From: Streptomyces sp. NA04227
GTDB lineage: Bacteria; Actinomycetota; Actinomycetes; Streptomycetales; Streptomycetaceae
DNA: 64,000 nt
Direction of reading: 5' to 3'
NCBI RefSeq assembly: GCF_013364195.1
Contig: NZ_CP054918.1
Coordinates: 3,151,001-3,215,000, forward strand
Part shown: positions 27,988 through 35,890 of the stretch, one piece after another
Layout of the letters: every line of letters starts with the position of its first letter
Numbering within the stretch: position 1 is the first letter of the stretch
Made by a program: the position numbers and the translations under genes
The notes under the pieces: model-generated
Database searches by the model: none
What the model was told of the DNA's origin: nothing
What the model saw: the letters and a program-made list of their open reading frames with translations, nothing else

Positions 27988-29027
27988 GGGGTGCCTCCCG
28001 GGCCGGGGTCGTCGCTGTCGGGGCTGCTGGGGTGATCGGGGCTGCCGGGGTGATCGGGGTTGTCAGGGCCGTCGGGGCCGGACGTGGGGGTGGGCTTGGT
28101 CCCGCTGCCGGGCTGCGGCTGTTCGGCCAGTACGACGAGGAGGTCCTCGGCGAGTTCGGGCTTGAGCAGGCCGTGGGCCAGGGCCCGATCGGCGGTGGCA
28201 CGGGCCATGGCGAGATAGCTGGGCACGGACTGGGGCGAGTGCGCGCGCAGTTGGGCGATGTGGGCGGCGACCGTGCCCGCGTCGCCGCGTGCCACGGGAC
28301 CGGTCAGGGCGGCGTCGCCGGAGCGCAGCGCGTTGTCGAGCGCGGCGCCGAGTAGGGGGCCGAGCATCCGGTCGGGGGCGCCCACACCCGCGGTACGCAG
28401 CAGGTCCATCGACTCGGCGACCAGGGTGACCAGGTGGTTCGCGCCGAGCGCGAGCGCCGCGTGGTACAGCGGACGGGCTTCTTCGGCGATCCACTCGGGC
28501 TCGCCGCCCATCTCGATCACAAGTGCTTCCGCGGCCAGCCGCAGTTCCTCCGGCGCCGTCACCCCGAACGAGCAGCCCGCGAGCCGCTGCACGTCAACCG
28601 GCGTCCCGGTGAACGTCATCGCCGGATGCAGCGCGAGCGGCAGCGCACCGGCGCGCAACGCGGGATCGAGGACCCGGGTGCCGTACCGGCCCGAGGTGTG
28701 CACGATCAGCTGCCCCGGCCGTACCGCACCGGTCTCGGCGAGACCGCCGACCAGTCCCGGCAGCGCGTCGTCGGGCACGGTGAGCAGGACGAGTTCGGCG
28801 CGCGCGAGGACTTCGGCGGGGGTCAGTACCGGCACGTCGGGCAGCATCTCGGCGGCCCTGCGACGGGAGGCGTCGGAGACCCCGGACACCGCGACGGGCC
28901 GGTGCCCGGCGAGCTGCAGGGAGGCGGCCAGGGCAGGCCCCACCCGGCCCGCGCCGACCACGCCGACCGTGAGCCTGGCGGGCTTGTCCTGCGGGTCGCC
29001 AGGACCCGTGCGATGAGGTGCGTTCAC
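27984..29027 (-). CDS. Rossmann-like/DUF2520 oxidoreductase
   Basis: A 347-residue protein with an N-terminal NAD(P)-binding fold ([20 protein letters not shown]) and a DUF2520 C-terminal domain ([40 protein letters not shown]). Proteins of this type beside panC are thought to be pantoate-pathway dehydrogenases, possibly ketopantoate reductases, but activity is not certain. The last about 45 residues are a Pro/Asp/Gly repeat ([20 protein letters not shown]). GTG 29027 has GGAAGG upstream. It overlaps panC by 4 bases and heads the operon. Confidence 0.85.
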   Translation of the reverse strand: MNAPHRTGPGDPQDKPARLTVGVVGAGRVGPALAASLQLAGHRPVAVSGVSDASRRRAAEMLPDVPVLTPAEVLARAELVLLTVPDDALPGLVGGLAETGAVRPGQLIVHTSGRYGTRVLDPALRAGALPLALHPAMTFTGTPVDVQRLAGCSFGVTAPEELRLAAEALVIEMGGEPEWIAEEARPLYHAALALGANHLVTLVAESMDLLRTAGVGAPDRMLGPLLGAALDNALRSGDAALTGPVARGDAGTVAAHIAQLRAHSPQSVPSYLAMARATADRALAHGLLKPELAEDLLVVLAEQPQPGSGTKPTPTSGPDGPDNPDHPGSPDHPSSPDSDDPGPGGTP

Positions 29028-29112
29028 TCGCTGAGGCCTTCCCGTTCCAGTCCGCTCGGGGTACCGGACGATTTCTCGTCATGTTAACGCGATCCTCCGC
29101 ACCCGAGTCCGG

Positions 29113-29168
29113 TTGTCCACAGGCTGTGGGGATGTCCACAACCACGTGGTCGCGCGGAGTTATCCACA
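29113..29168. promoter_or_regulatory. Cluster of three DnaA-box-like 9-mers
   Basis: TTGTCCACA (29113-29121), ATGTCCACA (29132-29140) and TTATCCACA (29160-29168) all lie on the plus strand within 56 bases. TTGTCCACA is the preferred Streptomyces DnaA box and TTATCCACA the E. coli consensus. The first two are also embedded in a nested inverted repeat (GGTTGT...ACAACC and CCACAG...CTGTGG). The cluster sits in the divergent promoter between the DUF2520 gene and the aldolase-family gene. Confidence 0.65.
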
Positions 29169-29208
29169 GCCCCAGCGAAGACTGCTCACCTTCCGCCAAG
29201 ATCTCCGC

Positions 29209-30669
29209 ATGACAGACGACATGACCATCGACGCGAAGACGACCGGACACGCAGACAACGGACAGGCAGGTAACGGACAGAAGGAGGCGGAGGCGGAGAT
29301 GGCGCGGGAGAAGGGGAGGGACGAGATGGATGAGAGGAATGAGAGGAATGAGAGCGACGAGCAGCGGGAGGGGAATGAGGAGAGGGAAGGGAATCAGGCG
29401 AGGAAGGGGACTCAGGCGGGGACCGTGAGCGGTGGGGCGGCGGGCGGTGAGGACCCCGCCGAGATCAGCGACTCGGATGCCGCGCGGGAGAGGCGGTTCC
29501 GCGCGGCTCGGGGTGCCGAGCGCGCGCTGTGGCGGCCTGCTGCGCAGCGCACGGTCCGGGAGCGGCTGGAGGAGTTGGCCGCCCTGGCTAACTGCAACGG
29601 TACGGAAGACACTGGCGCGCGGGACACCCCGGACACCCACGACGCCTACGGCCTGGACAGCCAGGTCGACATATACGGCGACGGGATCATCCACCGCCTG
29701 GAGAAGCGGGTGGCCACCCTGCTCGGTACGGAAGCCGCGGCCTTCTTTCCGACCGGCACCATGGCTCAACAGGTCGCGCTGCGCTGCTGGGCCTCGCGCA
29801 CCGGCAGCAACACGGTGGCGCTGCACCCACTGGCCCACCCCGAGATACACGAACGGGACGCACTCAGCGCGCTCAGCGGACTGCGCACCATCCATCCGAC
29901 CTCGGCACCCCGGCTGCCGAGTGCGGCGGAGATCGAGTCGCTGCAGGAGCCGTTCGGCACGCTGATGCTCGAACTCCCCCTCCGGGAGGCCGGGTTCGTG
30001 CTTCCGACCTGGGAGGAGCTGACGGCCACGGTCGAAGCGGCGCGCGAGCGTGACGCGGTGGTCCACCTCGACGGAGCACGACTGTGGGAGTGCACCACCC
30101 ACTTCGGCCGCCCGCTGGACGAGATCGCCGCCCTGGCCGACACCGTCTACGTCTCCTTCTACAAATCCCTGGAAGGCCTCAGCGGCGCCGCACTCGCGGG
30201 CCCGCGCACACTGATCGACGAGGCGGTCACCTGGCGCCACCGGTACGGCGGCCAGCTCTTCCAGCAGTTCCCCGCCGCCGCGTCGGCACTCTCCGGCCTC
30301 GACACGGAACTGCCCCGGCTCCCCTCCTACGTGGAGCACGCACGGGTGGTCGCCGCCGCTATGGACACGGCGTTCGGGAACTCGGAGCTCGGCTGGCACC
30401 GGGTCCACCCGCGGATACCGCACACCCACCAGTTCCAGTTGTGGCTCCCGTACTCCCCCGAACTCCTCAACGAGGTCTCGGTGACCATGGCCGAGCAGAC
30501 GGGCACGGCTCTCTTCCGCCACTGGGGGACGACACCGACGGCGCCGCCCGGGGTGGCGTGCACGGAAGTCACCGTCGCGCGAGCGGGGCTGGAGTGGACG
30601 GAGGCCGAAGTCGCGGAGGCGGTGGGCGAGTTCGTGCGGAGGGTGCGGGAGGTGGATGGGGAGGGGTAA
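29209..30669 (+). CDS. Threonine aldolase / beta-eliminating lyase family PLP enzyme
   Basis: A 486-residue fold-type I PLP enzyme of the threonine-aldolase family. The core starts near residue 100: DSQVDIYGDGIIHRLEKRVA, EAAAFFPTGTMAQQVALRCW, VVHLDGARLWE (PLP-binding Asp) and VYVSFYKSLEGLSGAALAG with the Schiff-base lysine. It probably cleaves L-threonine or a related beta-hydroxy amino acid; the physiological substrate is unknown. The first about 90 residues are a highly charged Glu/Arg/Asn/Lys tail (DERNERNESDEQREGNEERE) from a purine-rich tract, absent from typical family members. ATG 29209 is tentative; 29221 and 29299 are in-frame alternatives. Confidence 0.85.
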   Translation: MTDDMTIDAKTTGHADNGQAGNGQKEAEAEMAREKGRDEMDERNERNESDEQREGNEEREGNQARKGTQAGTVSGGAAGGEDPAEISDSDAARERRFRAARGAERALWRPAAQRTVRERLEELAALANCNGTEDTGARDTPDTHDAYGLDSQVDIYGDGIIHRLEKRVATLLGTEAAAFFPTGTMAQQVALRCWASRTGSNTVALHPLAHPEIHERDALSALSGLRTIHPTSAPRLPSAAEIESLQEPFGTLMLELPLREAGFVLPTWEELTATVEAARERDAVVHLDGARLWECTTHFGRPLDEIAALADTVYVSFYKSLEGLSGAALAGPRTLIDEAVTWRHRYGGQLFQQFPAAASALSGLDTELPRLPSYVEHARVVAAAMDTAFGNSELGWHRVHPRIPHTHQFQLWLPYSPELLNEVSVTMAEQTGTALFRHWGTTPTAPPGVACTEVTVARAGLEWTEAEVAEAVGEFVRRVREVDGEG

Positions 30670-30744
30670 GCCATGTCCCGCGAGTCTCTTGCTCGTGCAG
30701 TGAGGTGAGTACCCGCACTCAGGACACCCTCGGCGCACCGAACC

Positions 30745-30750
30745 TAGCCT
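30745..30750 (+). promoter_or_regulatory. -10 element (TAGCCT) of a leaderless small ORF
   Basis: TAGCCT ends 7 bases before GTG 30758, and no Shine-Dalgarno sequence is present, so transcription and translation would start together. Confidence 0.45.
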
Positions 30751-30757
30751 CGGCCGG

Positions 30758-30922
30758 GTGACCGACGACGCAGCGCAATGGGAACGACTCCGTACACCGC
30801 CCATGGCTCCGCCCCTCGACGCCTCGCTGATTGACCGGAGGCCCGACAGCCACTGGTACGTCGTGCCCGGGCTGTTGCTTGTGGCGAGCTTGGGCTGCAC
30901 CGTATGGGCCGCACTGACCTAG
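30758..30922 (+). CDS. Small membrane protein (54 aa)
   Basis: Begins at GTG 30758 and reads VTDDAAQWERLRTPPMAPPL, LIDRRPDSHWYVVPGLLLVA then SLGCTVWAALT before TAG. The C-terminal part is one transmembrane helix, the N-terminus soluble and acidic/Pro-rich. The codon use looks coding. The frame stays open after the TAG up to a second hydrophobic segment ending at 31117. No named family recognised. Confidence 0.5.
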   Translation: MTDDAAQWERLRTPPMAPPLDASLIDRRPDSHWYVVPGLLLVASLGCTVWAALT

Positions 30923-31030
30923 CTGGAGGCGCAGATCGCGGAAGCGACACCCGACAACTTTGCTCCAGGAGAAGGGAGTTCCGTTCCGACAGCGGATCAC
31001 GGGAACGGCGATCCGCAAGGTGCGGTCGAC

Positions 31031-31117
31031 ATGCTGATCGAGGTGGCCGGGGTGCTGGCTGTTCTCGCGATTGCCGGTTTCCTCGCGGTTGCCGTGGTCC
31101 GCAGTCGCGTTCGGTAG
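31031..31117 (+). CDS. Very small hydrophobic ORF (28 aa), same frame as the upstream ORF
   Basis: ATG 31031 opens MLIEVAGVLAVLAIAGFLAV followed by AVVRSRVR and TAG: one transmembrane helix with a basic end. It is in frame with the stop codon at 30920-30922, so it could be the second half of a protein interrupted by a nonsense codon, or an independent microprotein. No ribosome binding site is obvious. Confidence 0.3.
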   Translation: MLIEVAGVLAVLAIAGFLAVAVVRSRVR

Positions 31118-31211
31118 GCGGGCGCAGGGGCTATCTGCAGGGCACGGCGCCCGGGGATGCGGCTCTTCCTGCCAACGTCGCGCATCGCCTACGGCAGGAT
31201 TCCCGGTCTAC

Positions 31212-31320
31212 GGGCTGTCCGGGCAGGCAGGGGCTTTCCGGGCAGGCGGCGGCGTTCCGGGCAGGTGGCGGCTTTCCGGGTAGGCGGCGGCTTTCCAGTA
31301 ACCGGCTTTCCGGGCAATGG
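31212..31320 (+). repeat. Imperfect 19-bp tandem repeats
   Basis: About six units of the type GGCTTTCCGGGCAGGCGGC, with clear starts at 31232, 31251, 31270, 31289 and 31304; the last two are shortened or diverged. Confidence 0.8.
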
Positions 31321-31349
31321 AATTGGAATGACCCAGTGGGCCGAAGCCG

Positions 31350-31405
31350 GAACTCAGCCCGCCCCGCACGCCCGCACCATCCTCGCCTCGTAGGCGAGGA
31401 CGACG
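31350..31405 (-). pseudogene. Remnant of a NarL-type response regulator C-terminus
   Basis: 51 of 56 bases match 32337-32392, the 3' end of the intact response regulator gene, in the same orientation. The minus strand reads VVLAYEARMVRACGAG then a stop, against VVLAYETGLVRAGGAG in the intact protein. Nothing upstream of this stretch matches the rest of the regulator. The TmrB-like gene lies between the two copies. Confidence 0.75.
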
Positions 31406-31490
31406 AGGGGGCGGGCCGGGCCAGGGGGGAGGCGAGGGGAGGAGGAGGGGAGGGAGGAGGGGGGAGGGGGAGGGGGAGGGGCGGGCCCCC
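31404..31490 (+). other. G-rich purine tract (G-quadruplex potential)
   Basis: An almost unbroken run of G and A with many GGG-GGGGGG blocks spaced by 1-3 bases, downstream of the TmrB-like gene. The composition fits overlapping G-quadruplex motifs on the plus strand. Confidence 0.7.
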
Positions 31491-31585
31491 TGAGCGTCGT
31501 AAAGCCAAGAGCACACAGCCGCCTCACAGTCCGCCGTCAGCCTCCCCTCCCCACCACCAACTCCACCACCAACTCCACCACCAGC

Positions 31586-32218
31586 TCAGTCGAACCTGAT
31601 GTGCCGCAGCCCCACACCCACCCGCCGCAGCCTCCCTCGGAACGCCCCGTCGGTGCTGGGCGAAAGAGGCAGTCGGCAGGTGGTGGCGATCCGGTCCGCG
31701 ACCTCGGGAACGGTGAGCGAGTCCGTCCACAGGTGGGTGGTGAACTCGGGTGTCCGGAGCCGTTCGAGGCATGTGTCGAGACGGCGGACCGCGAAACTCT
31801 CCCGGCGCAGCGGCGCGTTCTTTCCCGCGAGAACACCGAGCAGATGCCCGAGACCGCGCTCACGTAGTCGACGGAGCACGGTTTCACGGGTGGCGAGAAG
31901 GCTGAAGTGCCGTACGTCGTGGCCGAGTTCGCGAAGCCGTCCAACCGTTTCGGCGAAGTAGACCGGTTCCGTGACCGTCATCGGTACGAGCACGGTGCCG
32001 GGGTGGTTCCGAGCCGCGAGGTCGAGCATGTCGGAGACGCCCTGCCGCCACACGGGCAGATCCTGGAAGTCACCGCGCAACGCGGGTGGCAGCATGCGGT
32101 GCAGGCCGAAGCCCAAGTGCTCCGGATCGCATACGACACTGCCTGGCAGCCTGCGTCGTAATTCGTACGCGGTCTGTGTCTTGCCGCCGCCGAAGGGGCC
32201 GTTGATCCATACGATCAT
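31586..32218 (-). CDS. TmrB-like AAA ATPase (tunicamycin-resistance type)
   Basis: A 210-residue P-loop protein: MIVWINGPFGGGKTQTAYEL with Walker A GPFGGGKT at 7-14, VVCDPEHLGFGLHRMLPP, VLVPMTVTEPVYFAETVGRL, ATRETVLRRLRER and LPLSPSTDGAFRGRLRRVGV. These match, motif by motif, my recollection of Bacillus subtilis TmrB (WINGAFGSGKTQTAFEL, DPEKMGF, ILIVPMTI), a membrane-associated ATP-binding protein giving tunicamycin resistance. ATG 32218 is the only sensible start. The gene sits between two copies of a response-regulator tail and beside repeats, suggesting insertion. Whether it gives resistance here is untested. Confidence 0.82.
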   Translation of the reverse strand: MIVWINGPFGGGKTQTAYELRRRLPGSVVCDPEHLGFGLHRMLPPALRGDFQDLPVWRQGVSDMLDLAARNHPGTVLVPMTVTEPVYFAETVGRLRELGHDVRHFSLLATRETVLRRLRERGLGHLLGVLAGKNAPLRRESFAVRRLDTCLERLRTPEFTTHLWTDSLTVPEVADRIATTCRLPLSPSTDGAFRGRLRRVGVGLRHIRFD

Positions 32219-32300
32219 GCGGCGACACTAGACAAGCCCATGTAAACGGGGCATCACCACGCGCAGGGCATCCCTGGCAACGGAACTGAATGCCCCCGGG

Positions 32301-32340
32301 GAACCCGGGGAACCCGGAGAACCCGGAGAACCCGGAGAAC
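32301..32340 (+). repeat. Four 9-bp repeats (GAACCCGGA)
   Basis: Units GAACCCGGG, GAACCCGGA, GAACCCGGA, GAACCCGGA run from 32301 to 32336, directly downstream of the response regulator stop codon. Confidence 0.85.
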
Positions 32341-33027
32341 TCAGCCCGCCCCGCCCGCCCGCACCAACCCCGTCTCGTACGCGAGGACGACGACCTGGAC
32401 GCGGTCGCGTAGGCCGAGTTTGGTGAGGATGCGGCCTACGTGGGTCTTGACGGTGGCTTCGGAGAGGACGAGGCGGGCGGCGATCTCGCCGTTGGACAGG
32501 CCTTGGGCGATGAGGACCATGACCTCGCGTTCGCGTTCGGTGAGGCGGTTGAGCTCCGGGTGCTGCTGCTGGTTGGCGGTCGGCAGCATGGGGGCGAAGC
32601 GGTCGAGGAGGCGGCGGGTGGTGGACGGCGCGACGACGGCGTCGCCGCTGTGCACGGCACGGATGGCGGCGAGCAGTTCGCCCGGGGGGACGTCCTTGAG
32701 CATGAAGCCCGAGGCGCCCGCCTTGAGGCCGGAGAAGGCGTACTCGTCGAGGTCGAAGGTGGTGAGGATGAGGACCTTCGGGGGGTGGTCGGCGGCGCAG
32801 ATGCGGCGGGTGGCCTCGACGCCGTCGAGCTTGGGCATGCGTACGTCCATCAGGACCACGTCGACCGCGGTGGCCCGGAGCACCTCCAGCGCCTCGATGC
32901 CGTCGCCCGCCTCCGCGACGACTTCCATGTCCGGCTGGGCGGCGAGCACCATCCGGAAACCGGTGCGCAGCAGTACCTGATCGTCGACGAGCATCACGCG
33001 GATCGGCATCGCCATCGGCATCGACAT
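32341..33027 (-). CDS. NarL/LuxR-family response regulator
   Basis: A 228-residue two-component regulator. Receiver domain residues about 8-125 with the acidic pair in VMLVDDQ (15-16), phospho-acceptor Asp61 (VVLMDVRMP) and Lys in FMLKDVPPG; LuxR-type helix-turn-helix about 160-220 (LTEREREVMVLIAQGLSNGE, EATVKTHVGRILTKL). The start has four ATG codons in eight (MSMPMAMP), so the exact first residue is ambiguous. It follows its histidine kinase by 119 bases on the same strand. The target genes are unknown. A copy of its last 17 codons occurs 987 bases away. Confidence 0.93.
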   Translation of the reverse strand: MSMPMAMPIRVMLVDDQVLLRTGFRMVLAAQPDMEVVAEAGDGIEALEVLRATAVDVVLMDVRMPKLDGVEATRRICAADHPPKVLILTTFDLDEYAFSGLKAGASGFMLKDVPPGELLAAIRAVHSGDAVVAPSTTRRLLDRFAPMLPTANQQQHPELNRLTEREREVMVLIAQGLSNGEIAARLVLSEATVKTHVGRILTKLGLRDRVQVVVLAYETGLVRAGGAG

Positions 33028-33146
33028 CGGCTTAACGGCCTTTCAACGGTTGGAAGGGAGAGGCGGGTGGGGCGGGGTGGGGGCGGGGGCGGCCCCCAGA
33101 GGAAGCAAGGGCCAAGGGCAAACGGGACGAGACCAGCAGCCCCGAC

Positions 33147-34358
33147 TCAGTGCGCAGGCTTGAGCGGCAACAGCGCGCTGATACGGAAGCCACCCCCGGG
33201 CCGAGGCCCGGCGTCGAGTGTTCCGCCGACCATACCCACGCGTTCGCGCATGCCGATGAGGCCCTGTCCCTGGCCGTCGATACCGCCGTCGACAGGGAGT
33301 TCGCGGGCGGCGCCGCGGCCGTCGTCCTCGACGAGCAGGCCGAGTCCGTCGTCGAAGTAGACGAGCCGGACGCTGGCGCCGGTGTTGGGGCCGCCGTGCT
33401 TGCGGGTGTTGGTGAGTGCCTCCTGCACGATGCGGTAGGCGGTGAGTTCGACGCCGCTGGGCAGGGGGCGCGGGGTGCCCTCGACCTTGAAGTCGACGGG
33501 GAGTCCGGCACTGCGTACCTGCTCTATGAGTTCGTCGAGTTGTTCCACGTCGGGCTGTGGGACGTACTCGCCGCTCTCCTCCTGTTCGCCGGTGCGCAGC
33601 ACGCCGAGCAGGCGGCGCATTTCGGCGAGGGCCTGGCGGCCGGTGCCGGAGATGGTCTCCAGCGCCTTCTTGGCCTGGTCGGGGGCGGTGTCGAGGACGT
33701 AGTTGGCGCCGTCGGCCTGGACGACCATGACGGAGACGTTGTGGGCGACGACGTCGTGCAGTTCGCGGGCGATGCGGGCCCGTTCGGCGGCGACGGCGAC
33801 CTTGGCCTGGGCCTCGCGTTCGCGTTCCAGGCGTGCGGCGCGTTCCTCGAGCTGGGCGAGGTAGGCGCGGCGGGTACGGACGGAGTCGCCGAGGACCCAG
33901 GCGAGGGCGAAGGGCACGACAAGGAAGATGGTGAACAGGATTCTGCCGAGACCGCTGGTGGCCCCCTCCTCGGGCCAGCGCAGCTGGGCCAGCGGCGCGG
34001 CGCACAGGCCGCCGAAGAGGGCCAGCCGGGAGGCCCACTGCTTTCCGTCGGCGGCGACGGTGTAGATGATCACCAGCATGGCGAAGTCGGCGACCATGAC
34101 ATCGGCGTTGAAGATCAGCTGGGCCACGCCCATGACGGCCGCGAGGACGAGCATCTTCTCCGGCTCGCGGCGGCGGAGCGCGATGACGAGGCAGAGCACG
34201 GCGGCGATGGGGTACGCGGCGGCCGGCGGGGTGTAGGGATCGCCGGGTTCGGAGGTGCCGGCCACCAGTCCCACCAGGCAGATCCCGAAGAGGACGACGG
34301 CCCAGAAGCTGTCGACCCACGTCGGGTGTCTGCGGAGGAAGTCATAGAGGCGCTGCAC
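33147..34358 (-). CDS. Sensor histidine kinase (HisKA_3 type)
   Basis: A 403-residue kinase. Residues about 10-150 contain four to five transmembrane helices (FWAVVLFGICLVGLVAGT, YPIAAVLCLVIAL, FAMLVIIYTVAADG, ILFTIFLVVPFALAWVLG), then a short coiled coil, the HisKA_3 motif RIARELHDVVAHNVSVMVVQ with the phospho-His, and an HATPase domain (VQEALTNTRKHGG, GLLVEDDGRG, GQGLIGMRERVGMVGG). GTG 34358 is preferred to 34376 because TACGCT lies 7 bases upstream, giving a leaderless start. Pairs with the downstream response regulator. Confidence 0.92.
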   Translation of the reverse strand: MQRLYDFLRRHPTWVDSFWAVVLFGICLVGLVAGTSEPGDPYTPPAAAYPIAAVLCLVIALRRREPEKMLVLAAVMGVAQLIFNADVMVADFAMLVIIYTVAADGKQWASRLALFGGLCAAPLAQLRWPEEGATSGLGRILFTIFLVVPFALAWVLGDSVRTRRAYLAQLEERAARLEREREAQAKVAVAAERARIARELHDVVAHNVSVMVVQADGANYVLDTAPDQAKKALETISGTGRQALAEMRRLLGVLRTGEQEESGEYVPQPDVEQLDELIEQVRSAGLPVDFKVEGTPRPLPSGVELTAYRIVQEALTNTRKHGGPNTGASVRLVYFDDGLGLLVEDDGRGAARELPVDGGIDGQGQGLIGMRERVGMVGGTLDAGPRPGGGFRISALLPLKPAH

Positions 34359-34365
34359 GTAACCC

Positions 34366-34371
34366 AGCGTA
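34366..34371 (-). promoter_or_regulatory. -10 element (TACGCT) of the leaderless kinase gene
   Basis: On the minus strand TACGCT is followed by 7 bases and GTG 34358. Confidence 0.4.
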
Positions 34372-34508
34372 GGCACGGGAAAGGGGCCCTCGGGTCAACC
34401 CGAGGTTCGATCCGGAACGACCCTCCGTACTCCGCAAGGTGGAGGCCCCGTAGACGCCGCGTGCAGATGATGAGCGGGGCTCCGCTTCGGCCCGCGGACC
34501 TGGCCTTC

Positions 34509-34514
34509 TAGCCT
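34509..34514 (+). promoter_or_regulatory. -10 element (TAGCCT) of the leaderless methyltransferase gene
   Basis: TAGCCT is followed by 6 bases and GTG 34521; no Shine-Dalgarno sequence is visible. Confidence 0.45.
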
Positions 34515-34520
34515 GACCTG

Positions 34521-35753
34521 GTGAGCAAGGCGAACGCGGGACATGGTGACGGCGGGGCGTACGGGGGTCTGCCGGGGGTCGACGGGCCCGCGAACCACGA
34601 TCAACGGGGCCGGGACCAGCCCTACGGGGACGCCCCCACCGTGCCGGACATCACCCCGAACCCGGAGACGGTGAACCCCGAGCCGGTGAACCCCGAAGCA
34701 CTGAACCCCGACGCGCTGAACCCCGAGACGGTGACCCCGGGAGCAACAAGCTCCGAAGCAGTGGGCTGGCGTGCCGCGATGCAGGAGGCTCTGTATGGGC
34801 CCGGCGGTTTCTATCGCCGTCCGGAGGGTCCGGCGGGGCACTTCCGTACGTCGGTGCACGCTTCGCCGCTGTTCGCGCGGGCCGTGGCGCGGCTGCTGTG
34901 CCGGGTGGACGCCGCGCTCGGGCGCCCGGAGGAGCTGGCGTTCGTCGACATGGCGGCGGGCAGGGGCGAACTGGTCACCGCCGTCCTCGCCGCCCTGCCC
35001 GAGGAGGTCGCCGCGCGGACGGTCCCGTACGCCGTCGAGCTCGCCGAACGCCCCGAGGGCCTCGATGCCCGCGTCTCGTGGTCGACGGAGCCGCCGCGCG
35101 GGGTGCGGGGGCTGCTGTTCGCCAACGAGTGGCTGGACAACGTCCCGCTGGACATCGCCGAGACCGATCCGGCGGGAGTGGTGCGGCGGGTGCTGGTGGC
35201 GGCCGACGGTACGGAGTCGCCGGGGCGGCCGGTGGCGGGCGACGAGGCGCGGTGGCTGGAGCGGTGGTGGCCGCTGCCGCCCGAGGAGCCGGGGCTGCGG
35301 GCGGAGATCGGGCTGCCGCGCGACCTCGCCTGGGCCGGGGCGGTGACGAGCCTGGACGCCGGGCTCGCGGTGGCCGCGGACTACGCGCACGGCCTGGGCG
35401 ACCGGCCGCCCTTCGGCACGCTCACGGGTTTCCGCTCCGGCCGCGAGTGCACTCCGGTGCCGGACGGCTCCTGCGACCTGACCGCCCATGTGGCGCTCGA
35501 CGCCTGCGCCCTGCCCGGCGCCCGTCTGCTCACCCAGCGCACCGCACTGCGCGCCCTGGGCATCGACGGCACGCGCCCCGCGCTCACGCTGGCCACCACG
35601 GACCCGGCCGGATACGTACGCGCCCTCGCCGAGGCCTCCGCCGCCGCCGAACTCCTCGCCCCGGCGGGCCTCGGCGACTTCGGCTGGCTCGTCCAGCCGG
35701 TCGGCGCGGGCATCGACAGCGAGGCACTGTTCGCCGCACCGGACCGGCCGTAA
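34521..35753 (+). CDS. SAM-dependent methyltransferase, MidA/NDUFAF7 family
   Basis: A 410-residue protein. The family core begins at about residue 81 ([40 protein letters not shown]), with SAM-binding [35 protein letters not shown] and AVAADYAHG. In eukaryotes the homologue NDUFAF7 dimethylates an arginine of the 49-kDa complex I subunit; here a NuoD homologue is the convergent neighbour, so that is the likely target. The first 80 residues are an extra disordered leader with NPExx pentapeptide repeats. GTG 34521 is supported by a leaderless promoter, but GTG 34761 would give the standard length. Confidence 0.87.
   Translation: MSKANAGHGDGGAYGGLPGVDGPANHDQRGRDQPYGDAPTVPDITPNPETVNPEPVNPEALNPDALNPETVTPGATSSEAVGWRAAMQEALYGPGGFYRRPEGPAGHFRTSVHASPLFARAVARLLCRVDAALGRPEELAFVDMAAGRGELVTAVLAALPEEVAARTVPYAVELAERPEGLDARVSWSTEPPRGVRGLLFANEWLDNVPLDIAETDPAGVVRRVLVAADGTESPGRPVAGDEARWLERWWPLPPEEPGLRAEIGLPRDLAWAGAVTSLDAGLAVAADYAHGLGDRPPFGTLTGFRSGRECTPVPDGSCDLTAHVALDACALPGARLLTQRTALRALGIDGTRPALTLATTDPAGYVRALAEASAAAELLAPAGLGDFGWLVQPVGAGIDSEALFAAPDRP
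34663..34741 (+). repeat. 15-bp coding repeats (NPExx) in the methyltransferase leader
   Basis: Five consecutive 15-bp units of the type AACCCCGAGNNGGTG encode [25 protein letters not shown]. Confidence 0.9.
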
Positions 35754-35890
35754 CCAACCGCACCGCACTGGAGCGGACCGAACTGGAGCGGACCCGAACG
35801 GACCGGAGCCGAACGGACCGGACCGGAACTCCCGTAGTACCCGTGGCCCTACGAAGCCCCACGGACCGCCCGCGACCCGCCCCTCCCCCG

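Larger units (their letters stand above)
31118..31585. other. Gene-free, repeat-rich spacer
   Basis: No supported gene. It contains 19-bp tandem repeats (31212-31320), a 56-bp copy of a response-regulator 3' end (31350-31405), a G-rich tract (about 31404-31490) and a CCACCAACT repeat (31551-31580). Confidence 0.7.
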
